Source of the DNA: Eubacterium sp.
Lineage (GTDB): Bacteria; Bacillota; Clostridia; Lachnospirales; Lachnospiraceae
Direction of reading: 5' to 3'
DNA: 42,348 nt
NCBI GenBank assembly: GCA_017477505.1
Contig: JAFUVQ010000039.1
Coordinates: forward strand, 1 to 42,348
Position 1 is the stretch's first letter; every line of letters starts with the position of its first letter. Below the pieces are notes generated by a model. It saw only the letters and a list, made by a program, of their open reading frames with translations, did no database searches and was not told where the DNA came from. Both the position numbers and the translations under genes were made by a program. Below, in pieces: positions 6,291 through 14,131 of this stretch.

Positions 6291-8999
6291 GATTTTCTCG
6301 CATATTTCAGCATATTTATTCAGGAATTCTTCTGCGTCTTCATAGATAAAATCAGTTTCTTCGTTCTTAGCGGCAAATTCGTGTTTTTTTGCTCTGTCAC
6401 TGAAGTCCTTCATACCTATGGTTGCCATAGAACTCTTGATGGAATGAGCATCTATAGAATAAGCTTTGAAGTCTTTTGCTTCGAGGCTTTTTTTCATTCT
6501 TTCCGAACGTTCAGGTCCTTCTCTGGATACGTCTGAAAGAATCTCCTTTAGGAAATCCTCATCCTCCGCACAATAGGTGAGTGCGGTGTTATAATCAAGT
6601 CCTTCTATGGCGGATAGACGGTCTCTCATGGACAGCGGTTCTCCGGAAGCATTGGCAGTGACAATGGATTTAGAAGCAGTTTCTATCACCTTATCTTTTG
6701 GAAGAGCATTCTTTACTGTATCTTCAAGTATCTTCGGATCCAGAGGTTTTGTAAGATAATCATCAAAGCCTGCATCCATATACATCTGCCTGCTTCCTGC
6801 TACTACATTTGCAGTAAGAACGAAGGCTTTGGTATTCCTGTTCAGAGAAGCAGGATCCTCTCTTATGGCATGAAGTGTTTCTATACCATCCGGTTCCGGC
6901 ATCATATGATCCATGAGTATCAGATCGTATTTCTTGCTTTGGCAGAGAACTATAGCTCGTGTACCTGTGCTGCAGAGATCCGGTACTATACCGTTCCGTT
7001 TCAGGAAAAGCTTTACGATCGTAAGGTTTGACTGATTGTCATCAACTGCAAGGATATTTGCATCTGGAGCAGTGAAACTGCCGTTCTCCGAAGTAGAGTC
7101 TTCGGTAACTTCACGTTCCATAAAATCATTCTTCAGAAGTTCATTTCCCCTGTACTTAACAGGAAGTTTGACCCAGAATTCCGAACCGAGCCTGTACTCA
7201 CTCAGAACTCCGACCTCACCTTCCATGGAATCAATTATGCTCTTTACGATGGCAAGCCCCAAACCGGTGCCTTCAATATTTGCATTTGATTTAAGATCTG
7301 CCCTGGAAAATGCTTCGAAGAGGTGCTCTTGGTCTTCTTTACGGATACCTTTACCGGTGTCCTTCACGCTGAGATTAAGAATATATCCGTCATCAGTATA
7401 GTTTCCGCCGACCTTAAGTATTATGCTTCCAGTTTCTGTATATTTGACGGCGTTGTTCATCAGGTTGATAAGAATCTGTCTTATCCTGAATTCATCACTG
7501 ATGAGCGAGTTCGGCACCTCGCCGTTAATTTCAGTTGCCAGGGAAAGAGCTTTTTCTTCTGCCCTTTCTTTTATGAGAGATACCACATCGTAAAGCAGAT
7601 CCGACATCAGAAAATCCGCTTCCTTGATTTCCAGTTTTCCGGACTCAATCTTGGTGAAGTCAAGCACGTCATTTACCAGCATCAGAAGCATCTTGCCGGA
7701 AGTCTTGATATTTCTTGAATATTCGTCTATCGTCCTATCGTTATTCTCACGGAGAATCATTTCATTCATTCCCAGGATAGCATTGATAGGAGTTCTTATC
7801 TCATGTGACATGCTGGCGAGGAATCTGGTCTTTGCTTCCGAGATATCTATGGCGTGCTGTTTTTCGGTATTTATTTTTCTAAGGTCATGCACCTGCTGGA
7901 TAACTATAAATGTGAGGAAGAAAGCCAGCCCCGTTATCATGGGGATAGAATCTCTGATTATAGTAATATCGAGCAAAGTATTTATAAGCTCTATGATACA
8001 ACTCACGAGGAATCCGAGGAATCCGGTGAAAGTATAACGGAAATCGCTTACATTTCCTTTTATTGCATCAACCAAAAGAATGATAATACCGGAAGCAGAC
8101 AGGACAACAAGCAGGGCGTTTGCAAGATTAAGGGCATCATATATAGGCAGTATTCCTGTGAAATGCAAAAAAGGCCAGAGTACGGCATTAATTATCGAAA
8201 GTATTATGAGTACGGACATGCTCTTCTTATATCTGCCCTGCTGCATTGAGGTAAGATATATGGCCAGAGGCAGCGGGATCATCAGGCAGAATATAAAGCA
8301 GAGCAGAGCATTTACATGATAAGCGCCAAAAACATATGGGAACAGAAATGAATCTGTTAAGAGCCATGCTGCTATGGCGAATATACCCAACGCACCATAG
8401 GTCATAGTGATTTTCTGTCTGAACATAAATCTGAGAACCAGACTTACTACAAAGGATACAAATGAGAAAATTAGCACTATAAGTGAGAGTGCGAAAAGAA
8501 GCCCTTCGGATCTGAACATATAGCTGAGAGCACCATAACGTGTTCCGATGAAGACCTCCGGAGGCTCTGTGTCGGTCTTTGCCAGATTATGTCTTATTAT
8601 CGTTATTTCAGCACCGGAATCAGCTGCCTTAAGAGGAACCGACATAATAAATCTTCTTGTTGAACCGCCGGGGATATTTACATCACGTTTTTCGATAAAA
8701 TCTGCCCTTTTTTCACCGTTGATATAGACATCAACATCCTTACGGGTATCAAAGAAAAAATATTCATTGTCCTTAATGTCCTCGGGTAGAACTGAACTGA
8801 CAGACTGGTCGCCGCTTTCTGTATATGAAACGGAAAAGTCATTGATAAACAGAACAGCTTCCTGTTCAATTGGATGACTCTGGTTTATAAAACCATAATA
8901 TATAAAAACAAAGCCGTTAAAAACCAGCATGATATAAAGCAGTACTTTTACTGCGGTAATGCATATTTCCAACAGTCCCTGTTTTTTGAAACTATCCAT
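6276..8999 (-). CDS. 7TM hybrid sensor histidine kinase with receiver and Hpt domains
   Basis: This 907-residue membrane kinase has, in order: a first membrane span (about 12-35); an extracellular beta-rich domain (40-160); six or seven spans (165-370); a HisKA domain with phospho-acceptor H399 (SMSHEIRTP); a HATPase domain with N box and the DTGKGI and GTGLGLAI glycine boxes (about 505-612); a receiver with VDD acidic pair and phospho-acceptor D697 (LILMDHMMP); and a C-terminal Hpt with H852 (IDAHSIKSS). All phosphorelay residues are present, so it should run a complete four-step relay to an unlinked output. The start at 8999 is chosen over in-frame codons up to 9107 because GGAGG (9006-9010) lies six nt upstream. 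The ligand is unknown. Confidence 0.9.
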   Translation of the reverse strand: MDSFKKQGLLEICITAVKVLLYIMLVFNGFVFIYYGFINQSHPIEQEAVLFINDFSVSYTESGDQSVSSVLPEDIKDNEYFFFDTRKDVDVYINGEKRADFIEKRDVNIPGGSTRRFIMSVPLKAADSGAEITIIRHNLAKTDTEPPEVFIGTRYGALSYMFRSEGLLFALSLIVLIFSFVSFVVSLVLRFMFRQKITMTYGALGIFAIAAWLLTDSFLFPYVFGAYHVNALLCFIFCLMIPLPLAIYLTSMQQGRYKKSMSVLIILSIINAVLWPFLHFTGILPIYDALNLANALLVVLSASGIIILLVDAIKGNVSDFRYTFTGFLGFLVSCIIELINTLLDITIIRDSIPMITGLAFFLTFIVIQQVHDLRKINTEKQHAIDISEAKTRFLASMSHEIRTPINAILGMNEMILRENNDRTIDEYSRNIKTSGKMLLMLVNDVLDFTKIESGKLEIKEADFLMSDLLYDVVSLIKERAEEKALSLATEINGEVPNSLISDEFRIRQILINLMNNAVKYTETGSIILKVGGNYTDDGYILNLSVKDTGKGIRKEDQEHLFEAFSRADLKSNANIEGTGLGLAIVKSIIDSMEGEVGVLSEYRLGSEFWVKLPVKYRGNELLKNDFMEREVTEDSTSENGSFTAPDANILAVDDNQSNLTIVKLFLKRNGIVPDLCSTGTRAIVLCQSKKYDLILMDHMMPEPDGIETLHAIREDPASLNRNTKAFVLTANVVAGSRQMYMDAGFDDYLTKPLDPKILEDTVKNALPKDKVIETASKSIVTANASGEPLSMRDRLSAIEGLDYNTALTYCAEDEDFLKEILSDVSREGPERSERMKKSLEAKDFKAYSIDAHSIKSSMATIGMKDFSDRAKKHEFAAKNEETDFIYEDAEEFLNKYAEICEKIKTAI

Positions 9000-9078
9000 A
9001 AAAAACCTCCAAAGATCGAAGCGGATGATAAGCCTTCGGTTTGGCATAAAGCATCGATAAATCTGCATAGATACATAA

Positions 9079-9107
9079 ATTATATTACAAATGGGATAAT
9101 CCATCAA
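9079..9107 (-). promoter_or_regulatory. Promoter of the hybrid histidine kinase
   Basis: On the minus strand TTGATG (9107-9102) and a perfect TATAAT (9084-9079) are separated by 17 nt. The start site would lie near 9072, giving a leader of about 70 nt. Confidence 0.7.
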
Positions 9108-9133
9108 TCATAAAGACGGATGTAAATCAGTCA

Positions 9134-9163
9134 TTGAGATGAGTTGGATTATAGTGGTATAAT
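9134..9163 (+). promoter_or_regulatory. Promoter of the TIR/shikimate-kinase-like/synthetase operon
   Basis: TTGAGA (9134-9139), 18 nt, then TATAAT (9158-9163) with an extended -10 TGG just before it (9155-9157). It is back to back with the kinase promoter, and the ATG at 9201 lies roughly 30 nt beyond the likely start site. Confidence 0.65.
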
Positions 9164-9200
9164 ATTAAGGATTATATTCAGATGAAGGGATTGTCGGGTA

Positions 9201-12200
9201 ATGGGGGAAAATGCGGTGCATTACAATGCATTCATTTCATACAAACATGAAAAAAAGGATATAGAGGTAGCGAAAAGAGTACAGGCTGGTTTAGAGCGCT
9301 TTCAGGTTCCGGCTTCCATAAAAAAGAGAACCGGCAAAAAGAAGATAGAGCGTATATTTCGTGACAAGGATGAGCTGCCTATAACCAGTGACCTGGGGGA
9401 AACTATATCCGAAGCTCTTGATAATTCTGATTATCTCATAGTTATCTGTTCTACTCATACCAGGGAGTCTGTATGGGTTCAGAGGGAGATAGATTATTTC
9501 TTAAAGACACATTCCAAACGTGAGGTTCTGACTGTACTTGTAGATGGCGAACCCGGGGATGTAATCCCGTCCATACTTCTCAATGATGAAAAAACAGAAA
9601 CAGATGAAAATGGGAATGAGCGTAAGATCATAACCGTGCTGGAACCTCTGTCATGTGATTATCGTGTTCCGAATTTGAAGGCGAGGATAGAGGAGCTTCC
9701 CAGGCTTGCTTCGGTCCTTCTTGGCTGTACATATGATGAACTTATGAACCGTCGCCGTCAGTATTTTATGCGAAGAATAGTATTTGTCTTTGCATTTCTG
9801 TTTGCACTGGCTGTGGCATTCGGTGGATATATGAGGCACAGCAGGGACAAAATAAATGAATCTTACAGGGAAGCGCTCCGTAATCAGGCGAGGTATCTTG
9901 CATCCGAGTCGGAATTGTGTCTCCAGAACTCGGACAGGATAACCGCAATGCAGCTTGCGAAGTATGCTCTTTCCATTACTGAAGGAGAGACTACCCCGGA
10001 GGCGCTCAGGGCACTTACACTCTCAACATATTCATATGTTTCGCCAAGTGATGGAAATATAAAAGCTGTATGGAATTATACTATGCCAAATTCCGTGTGC
10101 AGATATGAGGTTTCCGAAGACAGAAAGTACCTGGCGGCAAATGATTTTGGTGGTGTTTTTTCAGTCTGGGATACAGAATCTCATGAAGAAGTGCTTCATA
10201 TAAAAGGTACCGAAGGTGTCTATAACGGAATCGAGTTTGCAAATAATCTGGTCATAGTCTGGAATGGAGAGATGATGGAGGCTTATGAGCTAGAATCATC
10301 ATCTCTGAAATGGAAGATAGATATAGACACTCAGCTTGTAAATCAAGATACAATTATGATCATCGGGGATGAAATGTATCTCATGTATTCCGACTGGAAT
10401 ATTTGTAAGCTGGATATTAATGATGGTTCAATTAAGGAGAAGAAGAGTATAAAAAGTCCATTGATACCTGAGACCTTCTACTTTGAAGAAGTCAGATTCT
10501 CTCCTGATGGAAAGAAAATGTGCTTTGAAGGAACCGATGGAAATGGCGAACACATAGGATGCGTCAATCTTGATACGTATAAGGTTGTAATTTCAGATAG
10601 AGTATCTGATTTATTGGGATACCTTGGCTGGGCAGATGAAGATAAAGTAGTATTCTCTTATAATACTTCAGAACATAAAAACGGGTTGCTTGATGACGTT
10701 TACATCTATTCGAAGGATCATTCCAAGGTGGTATGTATGGACGTTTCTGATATGTCTGTTATATGGGAGAATGAATATATAAATACGGGTGTTTCCCTGA
10801 ATCCCATAATGTATCCACTTTCCAATGGGAAGGAAATTGTTTATGCAAATGGTTCCGTTGCTGAAATATATGATCTGAAAACCGGCAGAGTTATCAGCAA
10901 TCATAATGTAAATGAGACAATTATCGATATAAAAGAATCGGAACAGAAAGGGATACTGACGTATATAACCTCATCCGGCTCGATAGTTACACCGGACCCC
11001 AAGGACGAATCGGACACAGTCAATTCCCGGAGAATACTGCCGGAGAATCTGGCAAATGTTGTAACAAGTGGAGGGTTTTATGTTAACCAAACGGATTCCA
11101 ACAACATAATATATTATGCATTTGGAGTTTGTGATCAGGAATGGACCTGTATAGATGATAACGTTACTCTCGATGATGTAGGAAATGCGTATTATATGGA
11201 TGAACATTTCCTGGTTACGGTGACCTCAGTAGAATCGCAAAGAGTTGCTACATTTATTGATCCCGGTGAAGGTAAGCTGATATCACAGATTCCTCTTGAT
11301 AAAATGAGCGAAAACTGCTACAGCTTAGACTGCCTTAATTCTACTGAAAGCTGTATATATGCTGTACTTAATACATTGGAGGAAAAAAAGCTTTTCAGTA
11401 TAGACCCTGAGGGTAAGAAGAACGAAGAACTCCTTTCATTTGAAGCAGAGGATATAAGTAAGTATTCCATGCAAGGAAATCTTTTCGTTTATATGGAATC
11501 TGCCGGGGATCAATCCGGTAAAGTCAATACTTATAATGTCGAAACCGGAGAGAAGCAGAGCTTTTCGCTTAAAAATCCGGGTAACTCGGATTCATACGCA
11601 GCACCGGTGTTCTCTTCGGAGAGTAATACCATATATGTTCCTGATGTTACTGACAGAATAATCAATACAGAGAACGGTGAAGTAACGAATGTAGAACTTC
11701 CGGAAGACTGGGACGGTACACGTATGGTGAAGCCGGACTCGAATGGCGGGGCATTTATCGTTTCAGACTCAAAGAATATTGCGGTCATAAATAAGAGCGG
11801 AACCATAAGATACAATATAATCTGCCCTGGTATAGAACCTGTCGGAATGGAATATTACAGCGATATAAATATGAAAAATGATGAGATAATTGTTTTTTAT
11901 TCAAATGGTGCAATATACAGATATCTTTTCAGCACAGGTGCATTTCTGGGAAGGATTCAGGGTACTTCAAGGGATTACTTTTTTAATGTGAAATTTCTGT
12001 TCGATTATGACGGTAACAATCTTTATATACAGGCGGATAATCTGACAGAGGTCATAGATCTCAGGACCTGGGTTCTGACCGCCGAGTTTGATAAGTCACT
12101 TGGATATTATCCTCCGAAAGATATATTCTATACTTTTGGAGCCTACGAAGATAAAAGGATTATGATAGGATATTTCAGGCATTATACTGCGGATGAACTT

Positions 12201-12275
12201 CGAAGGAAAGCCGAAGAACAGCTGCAGGGGCAGGAAATGACTGAGGAGCAGAAGTCTGAATATGGAATCAAATAA
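9201..12275 (+). CDS. Membrane-anchored TIR-domain protein with C-terminal beta-propeller
   Basis: This 1024-residue protein starts with a TIR domain (about 7-150). NAFISYKHEKKD (9-20) is the box-1 strand and ESVWVQREIDYF (89-100) matches the SxxWxxxE helix that carries the catalytic Glu in NAD-cleaving TIR domains (here E96). A basic stretch and one membrane span follow (193-211), then a helical segment (215-265) with repeats like AMQLAKYALSI. The rest, from about 280, reads as repeated beta-propeller blades of WD40/PQQ type (VSEDRKYLAAND, FSPDGKKMCFEG). By topology the TIR would be cytoplasmic and the propeller outside, although the helical segment could place it otherwise. TIR proteins can be NADases or scaffolds in immunity; this is inference. 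The gene overlaps the next by 14 nt. Confidence 0.82.
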   Translation: MGENAVHYNAFISYKHEKKDIEVAKRVQAGLERFQVPASIKKRTGKKKIERIFRDKDELPITSDLGETISEALDNSDYLIVICSTHTRESVWVQREIDYFLKTHSKREVLTVLVDGEPGDVIPSILLNDEKTETDENGNERKIITVLEPLSCDYRVPNLKARIEELPRLASVLLGCTYDELMNRRRQYFMRRIVFVFAFLFALAVAFGGYMRHSRDKINESYREALRNQARYLASESELCLQNSDRITAMQLAKYALSITEGETTPEALRALTLSTYSYVSPSDGNIKAVWNYTMPNSVCRYEVSEDRKYLAANDFGGVFSVWDTESHEEVLHIKGTEGVYNGIEFANNLVIVWNGEMMEAYELESSSLKWKIDIDTQLVNQDTIMIIGDEMYLMYSDWNICKLDINDGSIKEKKSIKSPLIPETFYFEEVRFSPDGKKMCFEGTDGNGEHIGCVNLDTYKVVISDRVSDLLGYLGWADEDKVVFSYNTSEHKNGLLDDVYIYSKDHSKVVCMDVSDMSVIWENEYINTGVSLNPIMYPLSNGKEIVYANGSVAEIYDLKTGRVISNHNVNETIIDIKESEQKGILTYITSSGSIVTPDPKDESDTVNSRRILPENLANVVTSGGFYVNQTDSNNIIYYAFGVCDQEWTCIDDNVTLDDVGNAYYMDEHFLVTVTSVESQRVATFIDPGEGKLISQIPLDKMSENCYSLDCLNSTESCIYAVLNTLEEKKLFSIDPEGKKNEELLSFEAEDISKYSMQGNLFVYMESAGDQSGKVNTYNVETGEKQSFSLKNPGNSDSYAAPVFSSESNTIYVPDVTDRIINTENGEVTNVELPEDWDGTRMVKPDSNGGAFIVSDSKNIAVINKSGTIRYNIICPGIEPVGMEYYSDINMKNDEIIVFYSNGAIYRYLFSTGAFLGRIQGTSRDYFFNVKFLFDYDGNNLYIQADNLTEVIDLRTWVLTAEFDKSLGYYPPKDIFYTFGAYEDKRIMIGYFRHYTADELRRKAEEQLQGQEMTEEQKSEYGIK

Positions 12276-12777
12276 ATCAGATAACATTATATTGATAGGA
12301 ATGCCGGCTTCGGGCAAGAGTACCGTTGGAGTGATTCTTGCGAAGGTTATGGGCATGGGCTTTGTAGATACGGATCTTGTAATACAGCATAGAGAAAATG
12401 CTCTGCTATGCGATATTCAGAGCAGAAGAGGGCTTTCGGAATTTATGCGCTGTGAGGAGGAGGCAGTTCTCTCAATCCGTCCTGAAAGATCTGTGATAGC
12501 TACCGGCGGAAGCGTTGTCTACAGTGACAAAGCAATGCAGTATCTGAAGAGTATAGGGACAATTGTCTATCTTAAAGTGGATAAACAGGTTCTCTTCAGG
12601 AGACTGCGTAATATCAAAGAACGCGGAGTTGTCCTGAAGAACGGAGAAACTCTCGACATGGTATATGATTCCAGGAGTGTGCTCTATGAGAAATACGCAG
12701 ATGTAGTGGTTGAGGAGAAGGATGCTTCCGTTGAAATGAAAGTTGAGAGTATTAGGAGGTTGCTGTCCAATGAATAA
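12262..12777 (+). CDS. Shikimate-kinase-like P-loop kinase
   Basis: This 171-residue protein has the AroK layout: Walker A GMPASGKST at 13-21, the substrate-binding DTD (about 36-38), an FMRCEEEAVL helix after residue 60, a TGGS loop in place of the usual GGG loop (about 80-84), a lid region with Arg residues (RRLRNIKERG) and the RSVLYEKYAD segment matching the R-x-x-LY-x-x-x-AD end. Shikimate kinases phosphorylate shikimate for aromatic synthesis, but no other aromatic-pathway gene is near and the gene sits between TIR and synthetase genes. It may therefore act on a different small molecule. It overlaps the TIR gene by 14 nt and the next gene by 8 nt, so translation is probably coupled. Confidence 0.75.
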   Translation: MESNKSDNIILIGMPASGKSTVGVILAKVMGMGFVDTDLVIQHRENALLCDIQSRRGLSEFMRCEEEAVLSIRPERSVIATGGSVVYSDKAMQYLKSIGTIVYLKVDKQVLFRRLRNIKERGVVLKNGETLDMVYDSRSVLYEKYADVVVEEKDASVEMKVESIRRLLSNE

Positions 12778-13834
12778 CCTGATGGATTTACGACTTCAGG
12801 AGTATGATTCGGAAATTGATAAATATGTGCAGCTGGAGAGTATAGTCGTTCCTATTCTGGAAGAAAAACTGAGGCAGGCGGAAATAACGCCCATGCAGAT
12901 TGCACACAGGATAAAAACCAAAGAATCAGTAGCGGGAAAACTGGAGCGAAAGCCGAACAAATATCCTACCGTAACAAAGATGATGGATCTTCTGGGCGTC
13001 AGGATCATATGTTATTTCAGCAATCAGGTGGATCAGATAGCTGAGATCATAAGGGGTATACTGAAGATAGATGAAGAGAATTCCATCGATAAGAGGAAAA
13101 CTCTGGAACCAAATACATTTGGCTATCTGTCACTGCATTACATATGTTCACTTCCGGCCGGAGAGGGTTATCCTGAAGAACTGACGAGACTTAAGTTTGA
13201 GATTCAGATAAGAACGGTGCTTCAGCATACCTGGGCGGAGATAGAGCATGACCTTGGGTACAAAACAGAGTTTGGAATTCCCAAAGAATTGAGACGTAAT
13301 TTCTCACGTGTTGCAGGACTTCTGGAGATTGCGGATGAAGCATTTCTGCAGATCAGACAATCATTTCAGGAATATGAACTGGATGTACGTGAAAGGATTG
13401 CAAATGATACTGCAGATGATATGCATCTCGATCTGGTAACTCTGAGAGCCTATCTTGAACTCAGCAAGACCATGCAGGGTCTGCTTGCGGAGATTGCTGC
13501 CATAACCAATTCCATAGTCGTGGAAACCTCACCGGAATCATATATTCTGAATCTCGACTTTTTCGGAGTGCATACTCTGGGTGAAATGAATGAATTTGTT
13601 AGAGAGGGGTATGACAATGCAGTTTTTCTTGCCAGAAAAGCCCTTGAGAATGTTGAACTTGATGAGGTGTCATCCGTTGCCGGACTGCATTATCTCTGCC
13701 GGGCGCATCTCGTTAACGGAGATTATGATGAGAAGCAGCTGATGAATTACTATATGCTTGGAGAGGGAACCGAGAACAGGGCGAAACAGCAGACGAAAAA
13801 CATACTCCGAATCAGAAGAGATATTCGGAAGTAG
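12770..13834 (+). CDS. RelA/SpoT-domain (p)ppGpp-synthetase-like protein without hydrolase domain
   Basis: This 354-residue protein carries a RelA_SpoT synthetase domain at about 40-200: RIKTKES (47-53), MMDLLGVRII with D73 and R78, FGYLSLHYI (117-125) and FEIQIRTVLQHTWAEIEHDLGYK (143-165), all hallmark blocks. There is no HD hydrolase domain and no TGS/ACT region, so it resembles small alarmone synthetases, with an extra C-terminal helical region (about 200-354, possibly TPR-like). It should transfer pyrophosphate from ATP to GTP/GDP or to another acceptor. The ATG at 12770 is chosen because AGGAGG (12754-12759) is ten nt upstream. It is the last gene of the TIR operon; no terminator is visible after it. 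Confidence 0.85.
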   Translation: MNNLMDLRLQEYDSEIDKYVQLESIVVPILEEKLRQAEITPMQIAHRIKTKESVAGKLERKPNKYPTVTKMMDLLGVRIICYFSNQVDQIAEIIRGILKIDEENSIDKRKTLEPNTFGYLSLHYICSLPAGEGYPEELTRLKFEIQIRTVLQHTWAEIEHDLGYKTEFGIPKELRRNFSRVAGLLEIADEAFLQIRQSFQEYELDVRERIANDTADDMHLDLVTLRAYLELSKTMQGLLAEIAAITNSIVVETSPESYILNLDFFGVHTLGEMNEFVREGYDNAVFLARKALENVELDEVSSVAGLHYLCRAHLVNGDYDEKQLMNYYMLGEGTENRAKQQTKNILRIRRDIRK

Positions 13835-13888
13835 ACACGAAATACATTGAATAAGTGCTGAAAAATACGTTAAGGATACGAATATCTA

Positions 13889-13897
13889 TGTTATAAT
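13889..13897 (+). promoter_or_regulatory. Extended -10 promoter before the receiver-scar/sensor gene run
   Basis: TGTTATAAT (13889-13897) is a complete extended -10 element. The -35 region is weak (TTAAGG near 13870), which is typical for extended -10 promoters. The predicted start near 13904 lies only 12 nt before the receiver-scar ATG. Confidence 0.6.
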
Positions 13898-13915
13898 GAA
13901 AGGTACTTATTTTGT

Positions 13916-14131
13916 ATGGGGGCAGAAGGTTATTCCCTTTTTTCGGCCCGCGCGCGTAATGGTGAAGATGCGGTAAATATGTTCAGAAAGAGTGAACCGG
14001 GCTTCTATAACGCAATTCTTATGGATGCTCATCTCAGTAAGCCGGTGGAGCCGGACAGATTATATGAAACTATGGCGAGACTGATCATGGAACGGACAGC
14101 AGAGGAGGTAAAACAGGATGCGGAATTATAA
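13916..14131 (+). pseudogene. Receiver-domain scar (internally deleted response-regulator fragment)
   Basis: This 71-codon frame reads as two ends of a receiver domain joined together. Residues 9-37 resemble the middle of a receiver (NGEDAVNMFRKSEPGFYNAILMD), ending at the phospho-acceptor Asp. The next residue jumps to AHLSKPVEPDRLYETMARLI, which is the normal C-terminal end with its conserved Lys-Pro. About 45 residues between them, including the MP-MDG loop and the conserved Thr strand, are missing, as is the N-terminal acidic pair. It probably derives from the last receiver of a hybrid kinase. It is transcribed from the extended -10 promoter and holds the ribosome binding site of the next gene, so it may still serve as a leader ORF. 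Confidence 0.7.

Noticed and set aside
9000-9107. A 36-codon N-terminal extension of the hybrid histidine kinase
   Set aside because: GGAGG sits immediately before the 8999 start, and the extension covers the promoter -10 and -35 boxes.
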